DNA from: Methylobacterium platani
GTDB taxonomy: Bacteria > Pseudomonadota > Alphaproteobacteria > Rhizobiales > Beijerinckiaceae
Direction: 5' to 3'
DNA length: 64,000 bases
Assembly: GCF_001653715.1 (NCBI RefSeq)
Contig: NZ_LWHQ01000037.1
Coordinates: forward strand, 8,969 to 72,968
In this document: positions 1 through 8,774 of the stretch, piece by piece
Numbering within the stretch: the stretch's first letter is position 1
Layout: each line of letters starts with the position of its first letter
Made by a program: the position numbers and the translations under genes
Notes under the pieces: generated by a model
Database searches by the model: none
Told to the model about the DNA's origin: nothing
Seen by the model: only the letters and a program-made list of their open reading frames with translations

Positions 1-759
1 ATAGGCCTCGATCACCGCCGGATGGGCGCGCACCTCGGCCGGCGTGCCGTCGGCGATCCGGCGGCCGAAATTCAGGACCGTCAGCCGGTCGCACAGGCTC
101 ATCACCAGGGGCATGTCGTGCTCGACGAGCAGCAGGGTCAGGCCGCGCTCGTCGCGGAGCCGCCGCAGGAGGCCGAGCAGGGCATGGGTCTCGGCCGGGT
201 TCATGCCGGCGGCGGGCTCGTCGAGGAGGACGAGGCGCGGCTCGCAGGCGAGCGCCCGGGCGATCTCGAGCCGGCGCTGGTCGCCGTAGGGCAGGTCGCC
301 GGCGCGGGTGTCGGCGGCCTCCGACAGGCCCACGAAGGCGAGGAGGTCGCGGGCCTTGGCCTTGGCCCCGCGCTCCTCGGCCCGGAAGCCGGGGCCGCGC
401 AAGAGGATGCCCCAGGTGGAGGAGAGCCGGGTGTGCAGGCCGGTCATCACGTTCTCCAGCACCGTCATCTCGGAGAAGATGCGGATGTTCTGGAACGTGC
501 GGGCGAGCCCGAGCGCCGTGCGCCGGTAGGGCGCGAGCCCGTCGAGCGCCTGGTCGCCGAGGCGCACGCTGCCGGCGCTGGGGGCGAGCACGCCCGAGAC
601 GAGGTTGAACAGGGTGGTCTTGCCGGCGCCGTTCGGGCCGATCAGGCCGTGGACGGTGCCGGGCGCGACCGTGAAGTCGACGGAATCGACGGCGACGAGG
701 CCCTGGAAGCGGCGGGTGAGACCCTGGACGGCGAGGAGCGCCGGATTCTGCTGAGTCAT
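1..759 (-). CDS. livG: Branched-chain amino acid ABC transporter ATP-binding protein LivG (C-terminus off the window)
   Basis: ATPase of a branched-chain amino acid (or amide/urea-type) ABC importer, acting on the cytoplasmic face with LivH/LivM. 253 codons are visible; the reading frame is still open at base 1, so only the last few residues are missing. Walker A GPNGAGKTT lies at residues 41-49. The signature region reads YGDQRRLEIARAL, the LivG-type variant of LSGGQ, followed by Walker B LVLLDEPAAGMNP and the switch histidine in LLVEHDM. ATG at 759 is 5 nt after the livM stop. It is the last visible gene of the minus-strand order livK-livH-livM-livG; a livF would be expected just outside the window. 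Substrate is inferred from family only. Confidence 0.93.
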   Translation of the reverse strand, partial: MTQQNPALLAVQGLTRRFQGLVAVDSVDFTVAPGTVHGLIGPNGAGKTTLFNLVSGVLAPSAGSVRLGDQALDGLAPYRRTALGLARTFQNIRIFSEMTVLENVMTGLHTRLSSTWGILLRGPGFRAEERGAKAKARDLLAFVGLSEAADTRAGDLPYGDQRRLEIARALACEPRLVLLDEPAAGMNPAETHALLGLLRRLRDERGLTLLLVEHDMPLVMSLCDRLTVLNFGRRIADGTPAEVRAHPAVIEAY

Positions 760-764
760 GATGG

Positions 765-1604
765 TCAGCCGGTCCGGGCGATGCGCCAGGGCAGGATGCC
801 CCGCGGCATGAAGAGGACGGCGAGCACGATGATCAGGCCGTTCACCATCAGGCGGAAATCGGCGAGCGGGCGCAGCACCTCGGGCAGCAGGGTGAGGATG
901 GTCGAGCCCAGCACCGGCGCCAGCGGCGAGCCGATGCCGCCGAGCAGCGCGTAGCTCAGGATCGTCACCGCGGCCTCGAAGCCGTACTCGTTCGGGCCGA
1001 TGAACGAGGAGACGTGGGCCGAGAGGCAGCCCGCCACCCCGGCCATCCCCGAGGAGACGACGAGCGCCACGAGGCGGTAGCGCGGCAGGTTCACGCCCAT
1101 CACGCCGGCCGCCGCCTCGTCCTCGCGCATCGCCTCCATGGCGCGGCCGACGCGGGAGCGCGCCACCAGGGTCAGGCCGACGAGCAGCACCGCGAGGGTG
1201 CCGTAGATCGCCGCGACCCCGCCGCGCTCCGGGATGCCCGAGAGGCCGAGCGCCCCGCCGGCATAGTCCCAGTTGAGGAAGACGATGCGGGTGATCTCGC
1301 CGAGCCCGATCGTCGCGATGGCGAGGTAGACGCCGGTGAGCCGCAGGGTCGGCCCGCCGACGACCAGCGCCAGCAGCGCCGGCACCAGGGCGGAGGCCAG
1401 CATCGCCACGCCGAACGGCACGCCGAACTTCACCGAGAGCAGGGCGCCGGTATAGGCGCCGACGCCCATGAAGGCGGCCTGGCCGAGCGAGAGCTGGCCC
1501 ACCGCCAGCACCACGTAGACCGACAGGGCCAGGATGCCGTTCACGCCGATCGCGTGGATCAGGCTCTGGTAGGTCCAGTAGAAGTCGTCGAGAGCGTCCC
1601 ACAT
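765..1604 (-). CDS. livM: Branched-chain amino acid ABC transporter permease LivM
   Basis: 279-aa hydrophobic permease of the LivM family, forming the membrane channel with LivH. The N-terminus carries LALSVYVVLAVGQLSLGQ, with the GQLSLGQ segment diagnostic of LivM. The conserved cytoplasmic loop for contact with the ATPase is AMREDEAAAGVMGVN in the middle of the protein. Start is ATG 1604, 5 nt after the livH stop. The frame stays open upstream, but that extension overlaps livH and has no similarity to the family. Shorter than many LivM proteins because it lacks extra N-terminal helices. Part of the same operon as livH and livG. Confidence 0.93.
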   Translation of the reverse strand: MWDALDDFYWTYQSLIHAIGVNGILALSVYVVLAVGQLSLGQAAFMGVGAYTGALLSVKFGVPFGVAMLASALVPALLALVVGGPTLRLTGVYLAIATIGLGEITRIVFLNWDYAGGALGLSGIPERGGVAAIYGTLAVLLVGLTLVARSRVGRAMEAMREDEAAAGVMGVNLPRYRLVALVVSSGMAGVAGCLSAHVSSFIGPNEYGFEAAVTILSYALLGGIGSPLAPVLGSTILTLLPEVLRPLADFRLMVNGLIIVLAVLFMPRGILPWRIARTG

Positions 1605-1609
1605 GGCGA

Positions 1610-2491
1610 TCAGGCCCGCTTGGCGGCGGCGCGGCCGAACAGGCCGAGCGGACGGAACCACAGGGTGGCGACGAGGAGCGCGAAGGCGATCATGTCCTTG
1701 AGGGTCGACGAGAGGTAGGCGGCGGTGAGCACCTCGGCGAGGCCGAGGATGAGGCCGGCGAGCAGCGCGCCGCGCAGGTCGCCGAGCCCGCCGACGATGA
1801 TGACCGCGAAGCCGCGCAGCATCATGTGCTCGCCCATGAAGGGCTGGATGGCGTTGAAGTTGAGCCCGACGAGCACGCCCGCCGCGCCCCCGATGGCGCC
1901 CGACAGGAACGACACCACCCGCAGCATCAGGGCGCCGTTGATGCCCATCAGCGAGGCGGCGTCCGGGTTCTCGGCCACCGCCCGGATGGCGAGGCCGACC
2001 CGCGAGCCGCGCACCAGCGCGAGCAGCGCCAGCATCAGCACGATCGCCGCGCCGAGGATCAGCAGCTGGGTCGTACCGACCCGCACGTCGCCGAGGCTGT
2101 AGGCGCCGCCGGAGAACACCGCCGCGGGAAAGCGCCGGATCTCGGTGCCGAGCGCCGCCGCCATGCCGGCGTAGAGGAACAGCGTGGCGCCGAGCGTCAC
2201 CATCAGCGAGGCGAGTTCCGGCGCCTTCGCCTTGCGCAGGCGGGTGAGGAGCAGCGTGTCGAGGACGACCGCGGCGAGCCCCGCGATCAGCGCGCCGGCC
2301 GGCAGCGCCGCCCAGATCGGCAGCCCGAGCGCCTGCGTCGACCACAGCGCCGCGAAGGCCCCGAGGGCGAAGTAGACCCCGTAGGTGAGGTTGATGACGC
2401 CCATCACCCCGAACATCAGCGTGAAGCCGATGGCGAAGAGGGCGTAGGTCGCGCCGAGCACGACGCCGTTGACGAGCTGCTGCTCAAGCAT
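1610..2491 (-). CDS. livH: Branched-chain amino acid ABC transporter permease LivH
   Basis: 293-aa integral membrane permease. The N-terminus MLEQQLVNGVVLGATYALFA is typical of LivH, followed by GFTLMFGVMGVINLTYG and, centrally, the ATPase-contact loop IRAVAENPDAASLMGIN. About eight hydrophobic segments are visible over the full length, which matches the family. It is followed after 5 nt by livM. Upstream, 376 nt separate it from livK, and that gap holds an inverted-repeat element, so livHMG may be transcribed together with livK by read-through or have a weaker promoter of its own. Confidence 0.93.
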   Translation of the reverse strand: MLEQQLVNGVVLGATYALFAIGFTLMFGVMGVINLTYGVYFALGAFAALWSTQALGLPIWAALPAGALIAGLAAVVLDTLLLTRLRKAKAPELASLMVTLGATLFLYAGMAAALGTEIRRFPAAVFSGGAYSLGDVRVGTTQLLILGAAIVLMLALLALVRGSRVGLAIRAVAENPDAASLMGINGALMLRVVSFLSGAIGGAAGVLVGLNFNAIQPFMGEHMMLRGFAVIIVGGLGDLRGALLAGLILGLAEVLTAAYLSSTLKDMIAFALLVATLWFRPLGLFGRAAAKRA

Positions 2492-2867
2492 GGTGGGGGC
2501 TTGGAATCAGAGGCGCGCCCGGCGCCCGCGGCTTTCGGCCGGCGGGCCGAACAGGATGACAGGGCTGCGACGTGGCCGATATTACGCGGCGGGTCAATCG
2601 GCGGGGGGAGGGCGGCTCGCGAGGTGCAGGCGCCATCGCGTGAAAACAGGGCGCGGGTCCCCCTCTCCCGAGTGGGAGAGGGGACAGGGGTGAGGGCGGC
2701 TTGGCTTTCGCAATCACCCTGAAGCGTCGAGCTGCGCAGCTCGACCTTCGGTGTCGAATTTTGAACCCGAGCCACCCTCACGCGATCTTCGATCGCCCCT
2801 ACCCCTCTCCCACTCGCGAGAGGGGATCCCGCGATTTATCCTTGGAAAGTTCTAGAACGGCGCCCGC
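2492..2867. other. livK-livH intergenic gap (376 nt)
   Basis: No gene seen. Most of the gap is filled by the inverted-repeat element at about 2651-2834. The remaining ~160 nt next to livH are GC-rich, with no clear promoter or riboswitch that I can recognise. Confidence 0.6.
2651..2834. repeat. ~180-bp inverted-repeat (MITE/REP-like) element, copy 1
   Basis: The two ends are inverted copies of each other: near 2660-2685 the sequence contains CCCTCTCCCGAGTGGGAGAG and near 2803-2826 CCCTCTCCCACTCGCGAGAG, each itself a palindrome, flanked by GCGGG...CCCGC. The centre holds the palindrome GAGCTGCGCAGCTC, and GAACCCGAGCCACCCTCA lies in the right half. The same layout and much of the same sequence recurs at 24961-25127. 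No coding capacity is visible. It resembles a non-autonomous miniature element or a composite REP (BIME). Confidence 0.75.
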
Positions 2868-4022
2868 TTACTGCAGCAGCTGGAACTTGCCGTCCTTCAT
2901 CACCAGCACCACCACGCCCGAGGTATCGGCCGGGTCGCGGGTCTCGGAGAAGGAGAACGGGCCCATCACGCCGGTGTACTTCACCTTGATGAGCGCGTCC
3001 TTGATCTTCTCGGAATCGGGCGCGCCGGCCGCGTCGATCGCCTTGGCGACGATGAACAGGGTGTCGTAGGCCTGGGCCGCGAACTGGTCGGGCAGGTCGC
3101 CGCCGTACTTGGCCTTGAAGGCGTTGACGAAGGCCTGGTTGGCCGCGTCGGGCTTGCCGACGAACCACGGGCTGCCGACGAGCGTGCCGTCGGCGGCCTT
3201 GCCGGCGATGTCGCCGAGCTTGGGCGAGTTCAGGCCGTTGCCGCCGATGAAGAACACCTTCTCGGGGATGCCGAGCTGGCGGGCCTGGAGCTCGATGCCC
3301 GACGCCGCCTCGACCAGCGCCGACAGCACGATCGCGTCGGGGTTCAGCGCCTTGATCTTGGTGAGCTGGGCGGAAAAGTCCGAATCCTTCGCGCCGAAAG
3401 TCTCGGTGGTCAGGGTCTCGATGCCGAGCTTCTCGAGCGAGGCCTTCATCACGTCGTAGGCCGACTTGGTGAAGGCGTCGTCGTTGCCGTACATCACGGC
3501 GACGCGCTTGATGCCGAACTTCGCCTGCGCGGTCTTGAGCGTGACCGGGATGACGTCGGATTCCGGCAGCGAGGTGCGGAAGACGTAGGGGCCGATCGCC
3601 GTGATGCCGTTGGCGGTCGTCGAGGTGCCGACGATCGGAACCTTGCGCTCGTTGGCGACGGGGCCGGCGGCGAACATCTCGTTCGACAGGGTGGGGCCGA
3701 GGATCAGCGGGACCTTGTCGCGGCCGATCAGCTTGCGGGCGGCGTTGAGCGCCTGCTCCTTGGCGCCGGCCGAATCCTCGTAGACGAGGGCGAGGGGCCG
3801 GCCGCCGAGCACGCCGCCGGCCTTGTTGATGTCGGCGAGCGCGAGGTCGAAGCCGCGCTGGATGGCGATCCCGTAGCGGCTGTTCGGGCCGGTCAGGATC
3901 TCGATCGCGCCGAGCTTCACCGGCGACTTGTCCTGCGCCTGCGCGCCGGACCCGATGCCCCCCAGCACGCTGCCTCCCAGCAACGCCGCCGCGAGCAGAA
4001 CTCTCCTCGACATCGACCGCAT
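2868..4022 (-). CDS. livK: Branched-chain amino acid ABC transporter substrate-binding protein LivK-like
   Basis: 384-aa periplasmic binding protein of the LivJ/LivK (Peripla_BP_6) family. It starts with a signal peptide, MRSMSRRVLLAAALLGGSVL, cleaved near AQAQ-DK, then the mature start VKLGAIEILTGPNSRYG with the usual A-I/L-TG-x-x-x-x-G ligand motif. ATG 4022 is chosen because AGGAGGA lies 6-7 nt upstream; the frame is open further upstream but without a ribosome site or signal peptide. First gene of the liv operon on the minus strand. The ligand could be a branched-chain amino acid, an amide or an aromatic acid; sequence alone does not decide. Confidence 0.9.
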   Translation of the reverse strand: MRSMSRRVLLAAALLGGSVLGGIGSGAQAQDKSPVKLGAIEILTGPNSRYGIAIQRGFDLALADINKAGGVLGGRPLALVYEDSAGAKEQALNAARKLIGRDKVPLILGPTLSNEMFAAGPVANERKVPIVGTSTTANGITAIGPYVFRTSLPESDVIPVTLKTAQAKFGIKRVAVMYGNDDAFTKSAYDVMKASLEKLGIETLTTETFGAKDSDFSAQLTKIKALNPDAIVLSALVEAASGIELQARQLGIPEKVFFIGGNGLNSPKLGDIAGKAADGTLVGSPWFVGKPDAANQAFVNAFKAKYGGDLPDQFAAQAYDTLFIVAKAIDAAGAPDSEKIKDALIKVKYTGVMGPFSFSETRDPADTSGVVVLVMKDGKFQLLQ

Positions 4023-4162
4023 CCCGGTTCCTCCTCGCATCCGTTGTTCTGGTTGGCCCGCGCCGACGCCGCACCGCACGTCAAAGGCCGACGCTGGATC
4101 GAAGAGCGCCTTAAAGCACTGGGAGGCGGCGGTAAATCGATTCCGGCGGCCGCGCACAAGCG

Positions 4163-4194
4163 CGGACGGCCCCGCCGAGGGGCGGGGCCGTCCG
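4163..4194 (-). terminator. GC-rich hairpin between the META-domain gene and livK
   Basis: Perfect 14-bp stem CGGACGGCCCCGCC (4163-4176) pairing with 4181-4194 across a 4-nt loop. It lies just after the stop of the minus-strand META-domain gene at 4216. No T-run follows, so termination is inferred from stem strength and position. Confidence 0.6.
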
Positions 4195-4215
4195 GACATG
4201 CTGCGAAAGGATGAT

Positions 4216-4704
4216 TCAGAGCGCGCGGTCGAAGCGCAGCTCGCCGGCCTGGCTCTTGATCACCAGCTGCGAGCCGACGATGTCCCACTGGCCGGAGGTG
4301 CGCAGGGCGGTGAGGAACTGCATCTCCGAGGCGCCGACCGTCTTGTCGCAGCTGCGCTTGGTCAGTGCCAGCGGACCGACCGCCAGGTGCTGCTCCTTGA
4401 GCGGGAAGGCGGTCGCCGCGAAGGTGTTGCAGCCGCCGAAGCCGCGGGCGCGGTACTGCTTGTCGATGATGAAGCTCGGCCGTTCGGCGCCGGCGAAGGG
4501 CTTGCCGTTGAGGCTCACCGCGGTCCAGGTCGAATCGAGCGGGAAGACCTTCTCCTGGGCCTTCAGCGGCGGGATGTATTGCGGCTGGGCCGCCTTGTCC
4601 CGGTTCTTCTGGCCGTAGCCCATCATGTTCTGCGCCGAAGCCTGCGTGGCCGACGCCAACAGCGCGACGGCACCGGCGGCCAGCGCAACCTGCATCGCCT
4701 TCAT
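4216..4704 (-). CDS. Exported META-domain (HslJ-like) protein
   Basis: 162-aa protein with a signal peptide, MKAMQVALAAGAVALLASAT, cleaved after AQASA. The mature part matches the META/HslJ fold: STWTAVSLNGKPFAG, then IIDKQYRARGFGGCNTFAA (the G-G-C-N signature of META domains), LAVGPLALTKRSCD, and ending with IKSQAGELRFDRAL. META-domain proteins are small periplasmic or outer-membrane proteins of unclear role, sometimes linked to heat shock or novobiocin resistance. ATG 4704 is preferred because GGGGA lies 6 nt upstream; in-frame ATGs at 4716, 4722 and 4728 are alternatives. It stands alone, divergent from the small XRE gene at 4987. Confidence 0.8.
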   Translation of the reverse strand: MKAMQVALAAGAVALLASATQASAQNMMGYGQKNRDKAAQPQYIPPLKAQEKVFPLDSTWTAVSLNGKPFAGAERPSFIIDKQYRARGFGGCNTFAATAFPLKEQHLAVGPLALTKRSCDKTVGASEMQFLTALRTSGQWDIVGSQLVIKSQAGELRFDRAL

Positions 4705-4986
4705 CGCAATCCCCATCTGCATTGTCATATTGGTCGCGGACCCTAGAGAGGCGCTCCCCGGCCCGCAACCCTGGCCGCGGGCGGCGGCCCCTCGCGCCGG
4801 CATCTTGCCGACGACTGTTGCAAATATGCGGCGAGCTTGGCCGTAATGTGGCACGACTCGCGAAAGCTTGCCGGTGTGGCAACGAAAGCGGAGCCTCGCC
4901 GTTAGCCAAGGCGCCGCGCGGCGCAGAAATGGCCGAGGCGCCGGGCGGCGCGAGGCCATCCACGGGCGAGCGGGGGACAGGGTACA

Positions 4987-5280
4987 GTGAACGGCGGAGA
5001 CGACATCACGGCGGCGCAGCTGCGCCGGGCGCGGGAGCTTCTGGGGTGGTCGGAGGACGACCTGGCCCTGCGCGCCAACGTCGACGCGCAGGGCATCCGC
5101 GCGTTCGAGGCGGGCCGCTACCCGCCCGCGCCCGAGCAGCGCGCCGCGATCCGCGGCGCCGTCGTGGCGGCCGGCATCGAGCTGACGGACGGCGCCTATC
5201 CGGACGCCCGGCTGCGCCCGGACGGCGCGCCGGACAGGGGCATCCACCCGAGCGAGCTCACCACCGAGAACGACCGCTGA
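4987..5280 (+). CDS. Small XRE-family helix-turn-helix protein
   Basis: 97-aa protein starting with GTG. Residues about 8-45 form a Cro/CI-type helix-turn-helix (AAQLRRARELLGWSEDDLAL, then RANVDAQGIRAFEAGRYPP). The remainder is a charged, proline-rich tail without a recognised domain. Single-domain XRE proteins of this kind are common in Methylobacterium-group genomes and usually lack a characterised target. Its 3' end overlaps the end of the convergent hydrolase gene by 23 nt. Whether it acts as a repressor or antitoxin cannot be told; no toxin gene is adjacent. Confidence 0.75.
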   Translation: MNGGDDITAAQLRRARELLGWSEDDLALRANVDAQGIRAFEAGRYPPAPEQRAAIRGAVVAAGIELTDGAYPDARLRPDGAPDRGIHPSELTTENDR

Positions 5281-6187
5281 CCGATCGGGGCGCGCCCTCG
5301 ACGGCGGCCACGATCGCCGCGACCGTGCCGGGGGCGAGGGGCAGGGCCGGATCCCGGTAGGCGGCGACGTTCGCCGCCCGGTCGTCCGAGGCGACCGCCT
5401 TGAACACGTGGTTGGCCTCGGGAAGCAGGACGAGGCGGGCGGCGGGGTTGGCCCGGTGCAGCGCCTCCGCGTCGGCCCGGCCGACCTGGATGTCGCGCCC
5501 GCCCTGGAGGATGAGCACCGGCACCCGCAGCCTCGCGATCAGCGAGACGGGATCGACCCGCAGCATGCTGGCGAGGAAGCCCTGGACCTCGGGCCGGAAC
5601 AGCGGCCGCAGCACCGGGCTCACCGCCTCGACCCGCTCGCCGCGCTCGAGATGCGCCAGCGTGGCGAGAGCCTCCTCCATGATGCCGACATTGGCCGGAT
5701 TGGCGGCGAGCTGCTCGCGCAGCACCTCGCCGAGCGGGCGCCCGGGCACCGCCGCCAGGATGAGGCCGGCGAGGTCCGGCGGAGCGCCCGCCGCCGCCGC
5801 AAGGGCCACCAGCCCGCCCTCGCTGTGGCCGAGGAGCCAGATCGGCGCCGCCGCGTCGCGTCGGCGGATCTCCGCGATCCAGGCCCCGACATCGTCGACG
5901 TAGTCGCCGAGGGTGACGGCGTTGGGGTCGGAAGCCGCGAGACGGCTGCCGAAGAGCCCGCGCTTGTCGACGCGGACCGAGGCGATGCCGTGCGCCGCCA
6001 AGCCCTCGGCGAGGAGTTGGTAGGTGCCGGCTGCGACCCCGCCCGGGTTGTTGCCGTCACGGTCGGTTGGGCCGGAGCCCGGGACGATCAGGACGACCGG
6101 GGCGCCGGGCGCCGCCGGCTGCCAGGTTCCTTCGAGAAGCCCGCCCGGTCCGCGGGCGTGGAGTCCGACGGCCGTCGCGGCTGACAT
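5258..6187 (-). CDS. Alpha/beta hydrolase family protein
   Basis: 309-aa alpha/beta hydrolase. Near the N-terminus is the oxyanion-hole region VLIVPGSGPTDRDGNN. The nucleophile elbow is WLLGHSEGG (G-H-S-E-G) near residue 120. The late aspartate lies in LILQGGRDIQV and the catalytic histidine in LLPEANHVFK. The GSGPxDRDGN motif is typical of a bacterial group annotated as alpha/beta hydrolase or serine aminopeptidase S33. No signal peptide is visible. ATG 6187 has GGAGG about 9 nt upstream. The substrate is unknown, and neither neighbour specifies a pathway. Confidence 0.85.
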   Translation of the reverse strand: MSAATAVGLHARGPGGLLEGTWQPAAPGAPVVLIVPGSGPTDRDGNNPGGVAAGTYQLLAEGLAAHGIASVRVDKRGLFGSRLAASDPNAVTLGDYVDDVGAWIAEIRRRDAAAPIWLLGHSEGGLVALAAAAGAPPDLAGLILAAVPGRPLGEVLREQLAANPANVGIMEEALATLAHLERGERVEAVSPVLRPLFRPEVQGFLASMLRVDPVSLIARLRVPVLILQGGRDIQVGRADAEALHRANPAARLVLLPEANHVFKAVASDDRAANVAAYRDPALPLAPGTVAAIVAAVEGAPRSVSGRSRW

Positions 6188-6231
6188 CGCGGTGCACCTC
6201 CGGGCAGAGATGACGCTGCGTAATCGAACCG

Positions 6232-7458
6232 TCAGCCGAGCGCCAGGGCCTTGAGGTCGAAGTTCGAATCCGCTGCCTGGTCGGGCGTCGGGCCACGGCC
6301 GGCCTGGAGCAGGCGGCGGGCGATCATGTGGTCGGCCGGGCGGTTGAGCGATTCGACGCCGGCGAGGCGCCCGTCGCGGTAGCAGAACATGGAGACGCCC
6401 CCTGCCTCCGGGTCGCCCCGGCGCACGGCGCGGTCGTGCGGCTGGCACAGGCCGGCGATCTGGAGCTTGAGCGGGCCCTGGTCGCTCCAGAACCACGGCA
6501 CCGCCGCGAAGGCGGCGGGCCGCCCGGCGAGGCGGGCGGCGACGCAGCGGGCGCCGTCGACGGCGTTCTGCACCGATTCGATCCGCACCCGCGCGCCCGC
6601 CGCATGGGGAGAGGGGAAGCTGGCGCCGTCCCCGATCGCCGAGATCGCCGGATCCTCGGTCGCCAGCATCGCGTCGACCGCGATCCCGTTCTCGACCCGC
6701 AACCCCGCCGAGGCCGCGAGGTCGGTGTCGGGCAGGACGCCGATGCCGACGAGGACGAGGTCGGCCGCGACCTCGCGCCCGTCCGCGAGGGCGACCGCCC
6801 GGGCCCGGTCGGGCCCGAGGATGCCGGCGACCGCGGTGCCGAACAGGAAGCGCGTGCCGGCCGCGACGTGCGAGGCCTCGATCAGGGCCGCCATCTCGGC
6901 GGAGACCGAGCGGGCGAGCGGGCGGTCGAGCCCCTCGATCACCGTGACGGGGACGCCCGTCCGGGCGCAGACCGCGGCGAATTCGAGCCCGATGAAGCCG
7001 GCCCCGACCACGGCGACCGCCTTGGCGTCGGCGAGCGCCGCCTTCAGGGACTCGGCCTCGGGCAGGGTGCGCAGCTGGTGCACGCCGGGGAGGTCGGCGC
7101 CGGGCACCGGCAGCGGGCGGTTGCGCGCGCCGGTCGCCAGGACGAGGTGGTCGTAAGGGAGCCCCGCCCCGGAGGCGAGGCGGAGCACGCGGCCGGCGCG
7201 ATCGATCGCGACCGCCCGCTCCCCGGCCCGCACCGTCAGGCGGTGCTCGGCGAAGAACGCCTCCGGCCGCAGGGCGAGGCCCGCCGCGTCGGTCTTGCCC
7301 AGCATGTAGGCCTTGGACAAGGGCGGCCGGCCGTAGGGCAGGCCCGCCTCGTCGCCGACCAGGGTCACCGGCCCGGCATAGCCGTTCTCCCGCAAGGAGG
7401 CCCCGAGCTGAAAGCCGGCCTGGCCGGTGCCGACCACCACGATCCCGTTCATCGGCAC
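6232..7458 (-). CDS. NAD(P)/FAD-dependent oxidoreductase, ferredoxin/rubredoxin reductase type
   Basis: 408-aa flavoprotein of the BphA4/rubredoxin-reductase type, which passes electrons from NAD(P)H to a ferredoxin or rubredoxin. The first Rossmann motif is VVGTGQAGFQLGASL at the N-terminus (FAD), followed by YGRPPLSKAYM, typical of this group. The second, VVGAGFIGLEFAAV, binds NAD(P)H. ISAIGDGASF is the second FAD site, and WFWSDQGPLKLQIAGL marks the C-terminal reductase domain. GTG 7458 is chosen for the GGAG 6 nt upstream; ATG 7452 is the alternative. No ferredoxin or oxygenase gene is adjacent, so its partner is unknown. Confidence 0.88.
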   Translation of the reverse strand: MPMNGIVVVGTGQAGFQLGASLRENGYAGPVTLVGDEAGLPYGRPPLSKAYMLGKTDAAGLALRPEAFFAEHRLTVRAGERAVAIDRAGRVLRLASGAGLPYDHLVLATGARNRPLPVPGADLPGVHQLRTLPEAESLKAALADAKAVAVVGAGFIGLEFAAVCARTGVPVTVIEGLDRPLARSVSAEMAALIEASHVAAGTRFLFGTAVAGILGPDRARAVALADGREVAADLVLVGIGVLPDTDLAASAGLRVENGIAVDAMLATEDPAISAIGDGASFPSPHAAGARVRIESVQNAVDGARCVAARLAGRPAAFAAVPWFWSDQGPLKLQIAGLCQPHDRAVRRGDPEAGGVSMFCYRDGRLAGVESLNRPADHMIARRLLQAGRGPTPDQAADSNFDLKALALG

Positions 7459-7540
7459 GACATACTCCGGAAGCCGCGACGCCGTCGAGCGTGGGCGCCG
7501 AGGGACGGGGGGCGAGATCGGCAGGGCAAGGTCCGCGCCG

Positions 7541-8554
7541 CTACCAGGCGACGCAGAGCTTGCCGAAATGGCTCCCGCTCTCCTGATGGCGGAAGGCCTC
7601 GGGCAGCTCGGCGAAGCCGTAGGTGCGGTCGATCACCGGGCGGATCCCGGTCCGGTCGAGGGCCGCGACGTAATCCTGCTGCTGGCGCCGGCTGCCGACG
7701 ATCAGGCCCTGGAGCCGGGCCTGCCTGGCCATCAGCGCCGAGGTCGGCACCTCGCCGGCCCGCCCGGTGAGCACGCCGATCAGCGCGATGTGGCCGCCGA
7801 CGCGGACCGCCTCGATCGACTGCGCCAGGGTGCCGGGCCCGCCGACCTCGACGACGTGGTCGACGCCGCCCCCGCCGGTCCAGTCGCGCACCTGCCGGCC
7901 CCACTCGGGATGGGTGCGGTAGTTGAGGGTGTGGTCGGCGCCGAGGGCCCGCGCCCGCTCGAGCTTGGCATCGGAGGAGGAGGTGACGATCACCGCGGCG
8001 CCCATCGCCTTGGCGATCTGCAGGGCCGCGACCGAGACGCCGCCGGTGCCGAGCGCCAGCACGGTGTCGCCGGCCTTCAAGGCCCCGTCGCCGACGAGCG
8101 CCCGCCACGCCGTGAGGCCCGCAGTGGTGATGGTGGCGGATTCCGGGTGGCTCCAGCCGTGCGGCGCGCGGGTGAAGGCGCCGGCCGGCCGGACCGCGTG
8201 GGCGAGGGCGAAACCGTCGACCCCGTCGCCGGGGACCTGCGCGAAATTGCCCACGGGACCTCGAGGCAGCCCGTCCGCCCAGTGCGGGAAGAAGCAGGAG
8301 ACGACCGCGTCGCCGGGGGCGAAGTCGGTCACGCCCTCGCCGACCGCCTCGACGGTCCCGGCCCCGTCCGACATCAGGATCCGGCCGTCGGCCGCCGGCG
8401 AGCGGCCGCTCGCCACCAGCAGGTCGTGGAAGTTGAGCGAGGTCGCGTGGACCGCGACCCGGATCTCGCCGGGGCCGGGCTGCCCGGGATCGGGCCGCTC
8501 GGCGATCTCCAGGCGGTCGAGCCCGCCGGGCTGCCGGACGACGAAGGCCTTCAT
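7541..8554 (-). CDS. Zinc-type alcohol dehydrogenase family NAD(P)-dependent oxidoreductase (MDR superfamily)
   Basis: 337-aa medium-chain dehydrogenase/reductase. The N-terminal GroES-like domain contains LNFHDLLVASGR and MSDGAGTVEAVGEGV, and the Rossmann domain carries LALGTGGVSVAALQIAKAMG. The structural-zinc cysteine cluster and the catalytic Cys/His pair of true zinc alcohol dehydrogenases are not apparent, which places it nearer quinone oxidoreductases and YhdH/AdhP-like enzymes. ATG 8554 has GGAGGACAGGA directly upstream. Divergent from the SDR gene at 8775 across 220 nt, so the two may share control. Substrate unknown. Confidence 0.87.
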   Translation of the reverse strand: MKAFVVRQPGGLDRLEIAERPDPGQPGPGEIRVAVHATSLNFHDLLVASGRSPAADGRILMSDGAGTVEAVGEGVTDFAPGDAVVSCFFPHWADGLPRGPVGNFAQVPGDGVDGFALAHAVRPAGAFTRAPHGWSHPESATITTAGLTAWRALVGDGALKAGDTVLALGTGGVSVAALQIAKAMGAAVIVTSSSDAKLERARALGADHTLNYRTHPEWGRQVRDWTGGGGVDHVVEVGGPGTLAQSIEAVRVGGHIALIGVLTGRAGEVPTSALMARQARLQGLIVGSRRQQQDYVAALDRTGIRPVIDRTYGFAELPEAFRHQESGSHFGKLCVAW

Positions 8555-8774
8555 TCCTGTCCTCCCGATGCACGTCCGCCGGTCGCCGCCGGAGCGGCCG
8601 GCCGGAATGCCGGTGAGGGGACGGAGGTAGAACGGGACGCGGAGGATTCGAGGCGGGGCGAGGGGATTTCCGGCCGGGACGAGAACTCTTGGCGCTGTTC
8701 TCGTGAGGCCCTGCACCCGAAACGCCCCGGGCGCGTTGTCGGGGCTGACGTAAGTGTCATCGGGAGACAATCGC

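Noticed and set aside
4987..5280. XRE protein and neighbouring hydrolase as a toxin-antitoxin pair
   Set aside because: They are convergent and overlap only at the 3' ends, so they are not an operon, and the hydrolase has a complete catalytic triad unlike known toxins.
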